The notes under the pieces are model-generated. The model saw only the letters and a program-made list of their open reading frames with translations, ran no database searches and was not told the origin of the DNA. The position numbers and the translations under genes are program-made. From contig JBKBRB010000001.1 of NCBI GenBank assembly GCA_046292465.1, forward strand, positions 302,376 to 366,375: a stretch of 64,000 nt of DNA, given 5' to 3'. The stretch is from JANWWM01 sp046292465 (lineage in GTDB: Bacteria > Bacteroidota > Chlorobiia > Chlorobiales > Thermochlorobacteraceae). Shown here one piece after another: positions 53,263-61,659 of the stretch (the first letter of the stretch is position 1; each line of letters begins with the position of its first letter).

Positions 53263-54510
53263 ATGCCTCAACTCGACCTCTTTAGTTTGCTCGCCATCAT
53301 TACCGTTGTGAGCGCAATTTTTTCTTACATCAACATTCGCTTCCTCCGACTGCCCAACACGATTGGCTTAATGGCACTTGCACTCTCGCTCTCGCTTGTC
53401 CTCATTGTGCTCGGCAAAGTCAATCCGACCGTTTTGGACTTGGTAACAGGAATTATGAACCGCGTGGATTTCTCGGAAATCGTGCTGGAAGTGATGCTGA
53501 GCTTTCTTTTGTTTGCAGGCGCGTTGCACGTCGATATGGACAAACTCTCCGAACAAAAGTGGGTGATTTTTTCGCTAGCAACGGTCGGCGTGGTGCTTTC
53601 TACCTTCATTTTAGGCACGCTCTTTTTTTATGCCTGCCAACTCTTCGGCTATCCTGTGCCGTATCTTTACGCCTTGCTTCTGGGCGCGCTCATTTCGCCA
53701 ACTGACCCCATTGCTGTGCTCGGCATCTTGAAAGAAGCCAAAGTTCCGAAGAACATTGAAATGGCAATCACAGGCGAATCGCTCTTCAACGATGGCGTGG
53801 GCGTGGTCGTCTTTCTCTCGATTCTCGAAATCGCCAAGTTCGGCACAAACGATGCCATCGTGAGCGATACAGCGATTCTTTTTGCAAAGGAAGTTTTCGG
53901 CGGAATCGGGCTGGGGCTACTTTTCGGGTGGCTCACTTACAAACTGATGAAGTCCATCGACCACTACCAAACCGAAGTCTTGCTCTCGCTGGGGCTGGTG
54001 ATGGGCATTTACGCGCTCGCGCTTGCGTTGCACTTTTCCGCGCCGCTTGCCGTTGTGGCGTGTGGCTTGTTTATTGGCAATACAGGACGAAACAACGCAA
54101 TGAGCGAACAAACGCTCGTCTATCTCGATAAATTTTGGGAACTCGTCGACGAATTTATGAACGCTGTGCTCTTCGTGTTAATCGGCTTTGAAATTGTGTT
54201 GCTCACCTTTATCGGCAAATACTTTTGGCTTGGCATGATTACGATTTTCATTTCGCTCTTGGCGCGTTGGATTGCCGTTTCAACGCCGCTCTTCGTGTTG
54301 CGCTCGCGCACGAACTTCATTCCGAAAGTCGACTGGATTCTCACTTGGGGCGGATTGCGCGGCGGCATTTCCATCGCCCTCGCGCTCTCAATTCCTGCTG
54401 ATATGAACCGCGAAGTGATTTTATCGGTAACTTACATCATTGTGATTTTCTCGATTCTCGTTCAAGGCTTAACGCTTGGCAAATTGGTCAAACAGATTAA
54501 TCCAGCATGA
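53263..54510 (+). CDS. Na+/H+ antiporter, CPA1/NhaP type
   Basis: A 415-residue inner-membrane antiporter with about twelve helices. The CPA1 ion-binding region SPTDPIAVLG and GESLFNDGVGVVVF (Asn-Asp pair) and the late GGLRGGISIALAL are diagnostic. It exchanges Na+ or K+ for protons in pH and salt balance. The ATG at 53263 is used; the longer open frame begins at a TTG with polar residues. Its stop overlaps the mscS start in ATGA. Confidence 0.92.
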   Translation: MPQLDLFSLLAIITVVSAIFSYINIRFLRLPNTIGLMALALSLSLVLIVLGKVNPTVLDLVTGIMNRVDFSEIVLEVMLSFLLFAGALHVDMDKLSEQKWVIFSLATVGVVLSTFILGTLFFYACQLFGYPVPYLYALLLGALISPTDPIAVLGILKEAKVPKNIEMAITGESLFNDGVGVVVFLSILEIAKFGTNDAIVSDTAILFAKEVFGGIGLGLLFGWLTYKLMKSIDHYQTEVLLSLGLVMGIYALALALHFSAPLAVVACGLFIGNTGRNNAMSEQTLVYLDKFWELVDEFMNAVLFVLIGFEIVLLTFIGKYFWLGMITIFISLLARWIAVSTPLFVLRSRTNFIPKVDWILTWGGLRGGISIALALSIPADMNREVILSVTYIIVIFSILVQGLTLGKLVKQINPA

Positions 54511-56210
54511 CTCACTTCCGCATCATCAGTCGCTTGGTTTTTATCGGCTGTTTCTGGAGCGCGCTCGTCGGTGAAGGTTGGGCACAATCCGATACCACAA
54601 TCACCCGCATTGCCATTACGCGCGACGACTCTGCAAAAGTCATCTTGCTTCAAGACACGCTCACACGTCCGCTCGGCGTGCCCGTAACTGTTTTCGGAAG
54701 AGAAGTCTTCAAAATTTTTTCCCCACTTGGAACGCTCTCGCCTGAAGAACGCGCGGAGCGTATCAGCAAAGCCATTCAGCAACTTGCCGAAGAAGGCGTC
54801 AATACAGATTCGATTACGATTGTCGATAGCAAATCGCTCACCATCGTTAGAGTTGAGAATCGCAATGTGCTGACCGTTACCGACGACGACGCGCTCGCAC
54901 AAGAAACCACACGTCAAGCCCTTGCCGAAACCAAAGCTCGCGAACTCAGAAAGTTCTTGCTCGAGTATCAAGAAGAACTTTCGCTCAAACGCATTCTCAT
55001 CAACCTTGGCATTGCCGCCATTGTGCTTGCCGCACTCTTTGGTTTGTTCGCGCTCATCTCGCTTTTAACTGAAATATCGCGAAAGTGGGTCAAGAAAAAT
55101 CTGCTCTCATGGCTTCCGACGCTCAAATTTCGCGACCTCGAGATTCTCACAGCGCGTCAAGCCCTCTTCATTCTAACAGGCATAATTGGAATCGTAGGAT
55201 TTGTTCTGAAAGTCATCGCAACTTATATCGCGCTGACCATCATCTTCCAACGCTTCATCTGGACGCGCACATGGGCGGAAGGCTTGCTCAGTTTAGTGCT
55301 TACGCCCGCCATCGACTTGCTCAAAAAGTTTTTTGATTATATCCCAAGTTTGATTGCCATTGCAGTGATTGTCTTCGTGTTCCGCTTAGTGATTCGCTTT
55401 TCGGATTCCCTCTTTGAGCGCATCGCTGAAGGCAAACTCACCTTCGACAACTTCTATGTTGAATGGGCTGATCCAACGCGCAAAATTGTCAAGTTCATCT
55501 TGATTCTTTTCGCCGTGATTTTGATTTATCCTTACACGCCGATTGCGGCATCGACGGCGGCACAAGGCATCTCGATTTTCGTCGGCGTGCTTTTTTCGCT
55601 TGGCTCCACAAGTGCTATCGGCAATGTGATTGCCAGCATTGTGCTCAACTACACGCGCTCGTTCCGAATCGGCGATACCGTTAGAATTGGCGACATTACC
55701 GGCGATGTCGTCGAGAAAACAGCACTCGTCATGCGCATTCGCACGCGCTACAACGAGGAAGTCTCTATTCCTAACACCACCGTCGTTGGAAGCAATGTGA
55801 TGAATTTTTCCGAAGCCGCGCGACGTGGCGAAATGCTCATTTTGCACTCGACCGTCAGCATCGGTTATGATGTGCCTTGGCGAACGGTGCATCAATTGCT
55901 CATTGAAGCGGCATTGGCAACCGAAGACATTGAAAAAGAACCGCGACCATTCGTTTTTCAACTTTCGCTCAACGATAATTATCCCGTCTATGAAATCAAC
56001 GCCTACACCAAGAAGCCATCGCTTTGGCTCGATACTTACACAAAATTGCACGCGAACATTCAAGACAAGTTCAACGAGGCAGGCATAGAAATTCTTTCGC
56101 CGTCGTATCACGTCAATCGGTTGACGCAAGAGACGACTATTCCGCCGCACTATCGCGAGAAGTCTTACACACCGCCGCCGATTGACCTTTCCATCAAAAA
56201 AACATCGTAA
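54507..56210 (+). CDS. MscS family mechanosensitive channel
   Basis: A 567-residue channel with a signal peptide (ending GEGWAQ) and a periplasmic N-terminal domain of about 140 residues. Several helices follow (about 160-390), then the MscS core, in which the pore helix is GISIFVGVLFSLGSTSAIGNV, and the cytoplasmic beta domain. It releases solutes on hypo-osmotic shock. It is translationally coupled to the antiporter gene and followed by argC after 12 bases. Confidence 0.9.
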   Translation: MTHFRIISRLVFIGCFWSALVGEGWAQSDTTITRIAITRDDSAKVILLQDTLTRPLGVPVTVFGREVFKIFSPLGTLSPEERAERISKAIQQLAEEGVNTDSITIVDSKSLTIVRVENRNVLTVTDDDALAQETTRQALAETKARELRKFLLEYQEELSLKRILINLGIAAIVLAALFGLFALISLLTEISRKWVKKNLLSWLPTLKFRDLEILTARQALFILTGIIGIVGFVLKVIATYIALTIIFQRFIWTRTWAEGLLSLVLTPAIDLLKKFFDYIPSLIAIAVIVFVFRLVIRFSDSLFERIAEGKLTFDNFYVEWADPTRKIVKFILILFAVILIYPYTPIAASTAAQGISIFVGVLFSLGSTSAIGNVIASIVLNYTRSFRIGDTVRIGDITGDVVEKTALVMRIRTRYNEEVSIPNTTVVGSNVMNFSEAARRGEMLILHSTVSIGYDVPWRTVHQLLIEAALATEDIEKEPRPFVFQLSLNDNYPVYEINAYTKKPSLWLDTYTKLHANIQDKFNEAGIEILSPSYHVNRLTQETTIPPHYREKSYTPPPIDLSIKKTS

Positions 56211-56222
56211 CCCTTTCAGGCT

Positions 56223-57248
56223 GTGAACAAACCTATTCAAGTTTCCATCATTGGCGCGTCAGGCTATTCAGGCGCGGAACTCGTGCGCTTCTTGATACGG
56301 CATCAAGGCGTGCATATCGACAAACTCTTTGCTCAAACTTCGGCAGGAAAATCGCTTGCCGACCTTTATCCCGAATTTCGTGGTCGCTTTGAAAAAACGT
56401 TTGAACCCTATCGCCTTGACGCCGCGTGCGAGAGCGAGTGCATATTTCTTGCGCTGCCGTCAGGCGAAGCGATGAACCTTGTGCCGCCACTTCTTGCACA
56501 AGGCAAAACGGTGATTGATTTAGGCGGCGATTTTCGCTTGAAAAAGGTTGAAGAATACAAGCAATTCTACAAGCACGAACACACTGCTTCGCATCTTTTG
56601 CCAACCGCCGTTTATGGCTTAGCCGAGTGGAACGCATCGCAAATCAAATCGGCAAAACTTGTCGCCAATCCCGGCTGTTATCCGACCAGCGCGCTCTTGC
56701 CGCTCTTGCCATTGCTCAAAGAGCGATTGATTTCTCCGTCAGGCATTGTGATTAGTGCCATGTCGGGTGTTTCAGGCGCAGGACGCAAAGCCGACCTTTC
56801 GCTCTCGTTTGTGGAAGTTCACGATTCCGTCAAAGCCTATAAAGTCGCCGAGCACCAACACTTGCCTGAAATTGCGCAAACGCTTGAAGTGCTAACAGAG
56901 CAAGCCGTATCGCTCTCGTTTGTGCCGCATTTAATTCCAATTTCGCGAGGGATTTACACCACGATTCACGCGACGATTTCAGACGGCGCAACCGAAGAAA
57001 AAATTTTTCAGGTATATGAACGCTATTACAAGCAAAAGCCGTTTGTGCGATATTCTCGCGAGTTCATTCCCGAACTGAAAGGCGTCGTCAATACAAATTT
57101 TTGCGACATTGGTTTTCGCATTTCAACGGCGACCAAGCAAGTCATTTTGTGCGCGGCGATTGATAACCTTGTGAAAGGCGCGGCGGGACAAGCAATTCAA
57201 AATTTTAATTTAATCTACGGCTTCAACGAAACAGAATCACTGCTGTGA
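56223..57248 (+). CDS. argC: N-acetyl-gamma-glutamyl-phosphate reductase
   Basis: A 341-residue NADPH-dependent enzyme, third step of arginine synthesis. It shows the NADP fold (SIIGASGYSGAELVRFL) and the active-site Cys in ANPGCYPTSALLPL. The start is GTG, 12 bases after mscS, with no room for a private promoter in the gap. argJ begins 1 base after its stop. Confidence 0.96.
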   Translation: MNKPIQVSIIGASGYSGAELVRFLIRHQGVHIDKLFAQTSAGKSLADLYPEFRGRFEKTFEPYRLDAACESECIFLALPSGEAMNLVPPLLAQGKTVIDLGGDFRLKKVEEYKQFYKHEHTASHLLPTAVYGLAEWNASQIKSAKLVANPGCYPTSALLPLLPLLKERLISPSGIVISAMSGVSGAGRKADLSLSFVEVHDSVKAYKVAEHQHLPEIAQTLEVLTEQAVSLSFVPHLIPISRGIYTTIHATISDGATEEKIFQVYERYYKQKPFVRYSREFIPELKGVVNTNFCDIGFRISTATKQVILCAAIDNLVKGAAGQAIQNFNLIYGFNETESLL

Positions 57249-57249
57249 T

Positions 57250-58464
57250 ATGATGAAACACTTTACCCACATTTCAGGTGCGATTTGCGCCCCCAAAGGC
57301 TTCAAGGCAAGTGCCGTGCAAGTGCCGATTCGCAAACTCAAAAAAGACCTTGCGCTGATTTATTCCGAAACGCCAGCCGCTGTGGCGGGTGTGTTTACGC
57401 GCAATCGCGCCGCCGCCGCGCCGATTGAAGTCTGTAAGGCGCAACTCAAAAGAAGCACAACTTGCTCGGCGATTATTGCCAATTCGGGAAATGCCAATGC
57501 ATGCACGGGCGAAAAAGGCTTGCAAGACGCATGGGCAATGGTGCGCAAAACGGCTGAATCGCTCGCCGTGCCTGAATCGCAAGTGATGGTCGCCTCTACA
57601 GGCGTGATTGGTCAGCCATTGCCGATTGAGAGCATCTTGGCAGTGATTCCGCGCCTTGCGCTCTTGCTTTCAGAAGACGGCGCAAGCGATGTGGCTGAAG
57701 CGATTATGACGACAGACCTCGTCAAAAAAGAATGTGCGATTGAATTCGAGCTCGGCGGAAGACTTGTTCGCATCGGCGCGGTCGCCAAAGGCTCGGGCAT
57801 GATTGCGCCAAACATGGCAACCATGCTCGCCTTTGTTACAAGCGATGTCGCCATTTCGCAACCGTTGCTTCAACAAGCGTTGAGCGTGGCGAATCAAAAG
57901 TCGTTCAACCGAATCAGCGTCGATGGCGACGAAAGCACGAACGATATGGCTGTGGTGCTGGCAAATGGTCGCGCAGGCAACGCCATGATTGCCGAAAACA
58001 GCCGTGAATACAAGCAGTTTCAAGACGCTTTGGAATATGTGCTAACCGAACTTGCCAAAATGATTGTGCGCGATGGCGAAGGCGCAACCAAGTTTGTTGA
58101 AATTACCGTCTGCGGCGCACGCACCGAACACGATGCCGAAGTCATGGCGCGAACTGTCGCCAATTCAAGCCTTGTCAAAACCGCACTGCACGGCGAAGAC
58201 GCCAACTGGGGCAGAATCCTTGCCGCACTCGGCTACTCACGCATTGAGTTCCTTCCTGAAAAAGTCGAAATCAAGTTCGGCGATGTGCCCATTCTCAATC
58301 AAAATTTTGAAATCGTTTTAGATGAAGCCAAAGCCAAAGCCGAACTTTCAAAGCATGATTTAAGCGTCAAAATTAACTTGAACTTGGGGAACGCCTCCGC
58401 CACATTTTGGACGTGCGACCTTTCAGAAAAATATGTGGAAATCAATGGCAGTTACCGCTCGTGA
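57250..58464 (+). CDS. argJ: Glutamate N-acetyltransferase / ornithine acetyltransferase
   Basis: A 404-residue enzyme that moves the acetyl group from N-acetylornithine to glutamate, recycling it for ArgB and releasing ornithine. The self-cleavage and nucleophile site is at MATMLAF within GMIAPNMATML, and the IIANSGNANACTG and DGDESTND blocks are typical. Whether it is bifunctional (also using acetyl-CoA) cannot be told from sequence. No argA-type synthase is seen in the window. Confidence 0.95.
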   Translation: MMKHFTHISGAICAPKGFKASAVQVPIRKLKKDLALIYSETPAAVAGVFTRNRAAAAPIEVCKAQLKRSTTCSAIIANSGNANACTGEKGLQDAWAMVRKTAESLAVPESQVMVASTGVIGQPLPIESILAVIPRLALLLSEDGASDVAEAIMTTDLVKKECAIEFELGGRLVRIGAVAKGSGMIAPNMATMLAFVTSDVAISQPLLQQALSVANQKSFNRISVDGDESTNDMAVVLANGRAGNAMIAENSREYKQFQDALEYVLTELAKMIVRDGEGATKFVEITVCGARTEHDAEVMARTVANSSLVKTALHGEDANWGRILAALGYSRIEFLPEKVEIKFGDVPILNQNFEIVLDEAKAKAELSKHDLSVKINLNLGNASATFWTCDLSEKYVEINGSYRS

Positions 58465-58552
58465 ATGTCGCCTTAATTTTTAAGCAAAAGCCTTTGCCTC
58501 GCCGTCAAAATTAAGCCTCATCAAAAGATTTTCGGGGAATCGCAAAAAAATT

Positions 58553-58598
58553 TTATGCAAACTCTTGCATAATTATGCAACAACGTGCATAATTGCAT
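58553..58598. promoter_or_regulatory. Array of ArgR-box-like palindromes
   Basis: The octamer TTATGCAA or its complement TTGCATAA occurs at 58553-58560, 58565-58572 and 58573-58580, and once more as GTGCATAA at 58585-58592. The centre TTGCATAATTATGCAA (58565-58580) is a perfect 16-base palindrome. It matches the ARG-box consensus TGAATwwwwATTCA at 12 of 14 positions, with one symmetrical change in each arm. The site lies between argJ and the GNAT-argB-argF-argR-argG unit, which encodes ArgR. Binding by ArgR is inferred. Confidence 0.7.
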
Positions 58599-58607
58599 TG
58601 AACAAAT

Positions 58608-58623
58608 TTTGAATGTGTTCAAA
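58608..58623. repeat. Second inverted repeat near the ArgR-box array
   Basis: TTTGAA (58608-58613) and TTCAAA (58618-58623) flank TGTG. It is a weaker ARG-box-like palindrome or a leader hairpin. Confidence 0.45.
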
Positions 58624-58651
58624 GTCCAATGTTCGTTCATCGGGCTTTTTC
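58623..58651 (+). terminator. Terminator or attenuator ahead of the GNAT-argB unit
   Basis: AGTCC (58623-58627) pairs with GGGCT (58642-58646), reinforced by an inner ATG/CAT pair (58629-58631 and 58638-58640). A T run follows (58646-58650). It ends either the argJ transcript or a leader started inside the palindrome array. Confidence 0.5.
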
Positions 58652-58711
58652 TTTCTGTAAAATTCTTTCTGTAAAAATTTGTCTGTCAAAAACCATTCAA
58701 CCGCACTACAA

Positions 58712-59209
58712 ATGCAAACAGAGTATTTCGTCAGCACAGAAAAATCATTGCTCGACCTTGATGTGATTCATGGGTTTCTGACAAACTGCCATTGGGCAAA
58801 GGGCATTTCGCGCGAACTCGTCGAGAAGTCGATTCAACATTCACTTTGCTTTGGCGTGTATGAAGTGGCGCAAGGGGTGAGAAAACAGATTGGCTTTGCG
58901 CGCGTGATTTCAGACTTTGCCACATTTGCTTACCTCTCCGATGTCTTTGTGCTTGAATCGCATCGTGGCAACGATTTGTCCAAACGCTTGCTCTCTGAAA
59001 TTATGAAGCACCCTGACCTGCAAGGGCTTCGGCGGTGGATGCTCGTTACAACCAACGCGCACGGACTTTACGAACAATTCGGATTTTCCGCGCCGCATAA
59101 CCCTGAAAAGATTATGGAAATTTTCGTGCCGAACCTTTACGAAAAACAAGCCGAATTGCTTGGCTCACTCAAGTCTGAACAAAACTTAAACGCGCTCGTT
59201 TCTCAATGA
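58712..59209 (+). CDS. GNAT family N-acetyltransferase coupled to argB
   Basis: A 165-residue GNAT protein (ESHRGNDLSKRLLSEIM acetyl-CoA loop; GLYEQFGFSAP end). It belongs to the widespread family with a characteristic CHWAKGISRELVEKSI start, usually annotated only as GNAT, and does not resemble ArgA. Its stop overlaps the argB ATG, so the two are translated together. The ATG at 58712 is used; a TTG at 58679 would add 11 residues. A role in N-acetylglutamate supply is tempting but not supported by the family. Confidence 0.85.
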   Translation: MQTEYFVSTEKSLLDLDVIHGFLTNCHWAKGISRELVEKSIQHSLCFGVYEVAQGVRKQIGFARVISDFATFAYLSDVFVLESHRGNDLSKRLLSEIMKHPDLQGLRRWMLVTTNAHGLYEQFGFSAPHNPEKIMEIFVPNLYEKQAELLGSLKSEQNLNALVSQ

Positions 59210-60096
59210 CAAAAGAAGAAGTGCTCATAGAAGCCTTGCCGTATATCCAAACCTACGAAGGCAAGACATTCGTCATCAAATTCGGTGGCGCGGTGATGGT
59301 CGACGAAAACTTGAAGCAAACCTTCGCCAAAGATGTAACGATGCTGAAAAAACTCGGCATTCACATTGTTGTGGTGCATGGCGGGGGCAAAGAAATCACC
59401 AAAATCGCCGATGCTTTCGGCGTTGAAACAAAGTTCATCAACGGACTGCGATATACGGACGAAAAAATGCTCGAAGCGGTTTTGATGGGCTTGTGTTCGC
59501 TCAATAAGGAAGTCGCAGGGCTAATCACCAAAAACAGCGGCAACGCGATTGGACTTTGCGGCACCGATGCAGGCTTGATTAAAGCGAAGCCAATTCAAAG
59601 CGAAGTTGATTTGGGCTTCGTCGGCGATGTCGTGGGCGTCAATACGTCGCTCCTTGAACTGCTCATGAAGCATGAAATGATTCCTGTTGTTGCGCCGATT
59701 GGCATGGGCGAACGCGGCGAACTCTACAACATCAATGCGGATACGGTCGCGGCGGCGATTGCCATTGCGCTTAAAGCCGAAAAACTCGTCTATCTCTCCG
59801 ACATTGAAGGCGTGATGGTGGACGGTGCGCGCGTTCCCTCGCTCAATAAAACGCAAGCCAACAGGCTCATTGCCGAAGGCAAAATTTATGGCGGCATGAT
59901 TCCCAAAGTGCAATCGGCGTTTGATGCCATTCAATCGGGCGTCAAGAAAGTGCACTTCATCGATGGCAGAATCAAACACTCGCTTTTGCTCGAAGTCTTT
60001 ACCAGCGACGGCGTCGGAACGGAAATTACCGATGAGAGCGAAGTTGCGCGTCTCATCACGCATGCTATTGAGAACGAACACAACGGAAAAAATTAA
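59206..60096 (+). CDS. argB: Acetylglutamate kinase
   Basis: A 296-residue amino-acid kinase, second step of arginine synthesis. It has the IKFGGAVM phosphate loop, VVHGGGKEIT and the NINADTVAAAIA block. The extra N-terminal helix (ALIEALPYIQ-like) and the length near 300 are those of arginine-inhibitable hexameric kinases, unlike the short E. coli form. Feedback inhibition by arginine is therefore likely. Confidence 0.96.
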   Translation: MTKEEVLIEALPYIQTYEGKTFVIKFGGAVMVDENLKQTFAKDVTMLKKLGIHIVVVHGGGKEITKIADAFGVETKFINGLRYTDEKMLEAVLMGLCSLNKEVAGLITKNSGNAIGLCGTDAGLIKAKPIQSEVDLGFVGDVVGVNTSLLELLMKHEMIPVVAPIGMGERGELYNINADTVAAAIAIALKAEKLVYLSDIEGVMVDGARVPSLNKTQANRLIAEGKIYGGMIPKVQSAFDAIQSGVKKVHFIDGRIKHSLLLEVFTSDGVGTEITDESEVARLITHAIENEHNGKN

Positions 60097-60123
60097 CTCA
60101 ACTACAAAAACGCGAAGACACAG

Positions 60124-61080
60124 ATGAAAGATTTTCTCTCGATTTTGGATTTCACGAGCGAAGAAATTTTTGACCTTTTCGACCTTGCCGATAAACTCAA
60201 ATATGACGGCTCGAAGCCGTTGGCAAGCAAAACGGTCGCCATGATTTTTCAGAAGCCGTCGCTCCGCACGCGCGTTTCGTTTGAGGTCGGCGTGGTGCAA
60301 CTTGGAGGTCATCCGATTAGCCTTGCGCAAGAGTCGATTGGTTTAGGAAAACGCGAAAGTGTCGCCGATGTGGCGCGGGTGCTCTCGCGATACAACGATA
60401 TGATTGTCGCACGCGTCTTCGAGCATGAGATTCTCACGGAAATGGCGCGCTACGCCAGCGTGCCTGTCATTAACGCGCTCTCAGACCTTTCACATCCGTG
60501 TCAAGTGTTAGCCGATGCTTATACCTTGCGCCAACACGGCAAACTCTTCGACGGCGTGAAGGTTGTGTTTGTCGGCGATGGAAACAATGTGGCGTATTCG
60601 TGGCTTGAATTAGCCATGCGTCTGCCGATTCACTTTGTTTTGGCGTCGCCGAAAGGCTACGAGCCGAATCGTGATATGCTACACAGGGTTCAAACGAGCG
60701 GCGTTGGCAAAGTTGAACTCCTTCACAACCCGCAAGCGGCCGTGTGGGACGCTGACGTCGTTTATGGCGATGTTTGGACGAGCATGGGGCAAGAAGCCGA
60801 CAACGAGAAGCGCAAGAAAGACTTTGCGCCATATCAAATCAATTCAGAGTTGATGAGCTACGCCAAGCCTGATGCGATTTTCATGCACTGCTTGCCTGCG
60901 CATCGCGGCGAAGAAGTAACCGACGACGTTATCGACTCGCCTCAATCCGTCGTCTTTGACGAAGCCGAAAATCGACTTCACATTCAAAAAGCGATTATGA
61001 CCAAACTCGTTGAGCATCACTATGCGCCCGTATTTTCTTCAACACCAAAAGCACAGACAAAAGCCAAAAAGAAACGATGA
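60124..61080 (+). CDS. argF: Ornithine carbamoyltransferase
   Basis: A 318-residue enzyme making citrulline from ornithine and carbamoyl phosphate. The carbamoyl phosphate loop reads KPSLRTRVSFEV, HPCQVLAD is intact, and HCLPAHRGEEV carries the catalytic Cys. The ornithine-binding SMG loop is present (DVWTSMGQE), which separates it from the acetyl- and succinyl-ornithine enzymes found in many Bacteroidetes. The stop lies in an ATGA overlap with an open frame leading into argR. Confidence 0.96.
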   Translation: MKDFLSILDFTSEEIFDLFDLADKLKYDGSKPLASKTVAMIFQKPSLRTRVSFEVGVVQLGGHPISLAQESIGLGKRESVADVARVLSRYNDMIVARVFEHEILTEMARYASVPVINALSDLSHPCQVLADAYTLRQHGKLFDGVKVVFVGDGNNVAYSWLELAMRLPIHFVLASPKGYEPNRDMLHRVQTSGVGKVELLHNPQAAVWDADVVYGDVWTSMGQEADNEKRKKDFAPYQINSELMSYAKPDAIFMHCLPAHRGEEVTDDVIDSPQSVVFDEAENRLHIQKAIMTKLVEHHYAPVFSSTPKAQTKAKKKR

Positions 61081-61160
61081 AAGTATGTTTGATTTTGTTT
61101 CAACTGCTCATCACCGTCGAGACAAAACCAAGTGAACCGTTAAACCAAGTTGGGATAGCC

Positions 61161-61616
61161 ATGGGAAAAGCAGAACGTCAATTAGCCATTAAGGAGATTA
61201 TCACAGCAAAAGAAATTGCCAGTCAAGAAGAACTTGCCAAAGAACTCTTGCGCAAGGGCTTCGAGGTCAATCAAGCCACGCTTTCGCGCGACCTGAAAGA
61301 ACTCGGCATTGCCAAAGTCATTACTGCCGACGGCGTTTGGTATGAACTTCAAACCGACAACGAAGCGCAACGATTGAAAATGCTTCTCTCTTACGAGATT
61401 GAGTCAATTCAATCGAACGATTGTATGGTCATTATCAAAACGCTTCGTGGCAGAGCCTCAGGCGTTGCCGAAATTCTCGACCAACTCGCGCTCCCTGATA
61501 TTCTCGGCACGATTGCCGGCGACGATACGATTTTCATTGCGCCGACTTCTTCAAAGAAAATTCCAACGATTATCAAACGCATTAAAGAAGCAGTGCTTCA
61601 AACAGAAGAGAAATGA
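61161..61616 (+). CDS. argR: Arginine repressor
   Basis: A 151-residue hexameric regulator. The N-terminal winged helix has NQATLSRDLKELG, and the C-terminal arginine-binding core has GTIAGDDTIFIAP. The ATG at 61161 gives the family's usual length. An open frame from 61077 (overlapping the argF stop) would add 28 residues of no similarity, though it would allow coupling. It probably binds the palindromes at 58553-58598 and so controls its own unit. Confidence 0.94.
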   Translation: MGKAERQLAIKEIITAKEIASQEELAKELLRKGFEVNQATLSRDLKELGIAKVITADGVWYELQTDNEAQRLKMLLSYEIESIQSNDCMVIIKTLRGRASGVAEILDQLALPDILGTIAGDDTIFIAPTSSKKIPTIIKRIKEAVLQTEEK

Positions 61617-61659
61617 CTGCGCATAAACGCTCCATAACTACTAAACCACTCTTACATCA

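Noticed and set aside
58472..58515. Inverted repeat CTTAATTTT/AAAATTAAG just after argJ as a terminator
   Set aside because: The stem is AT-rich with a 26-base loop and no T run; I cannot support it as a terminator.
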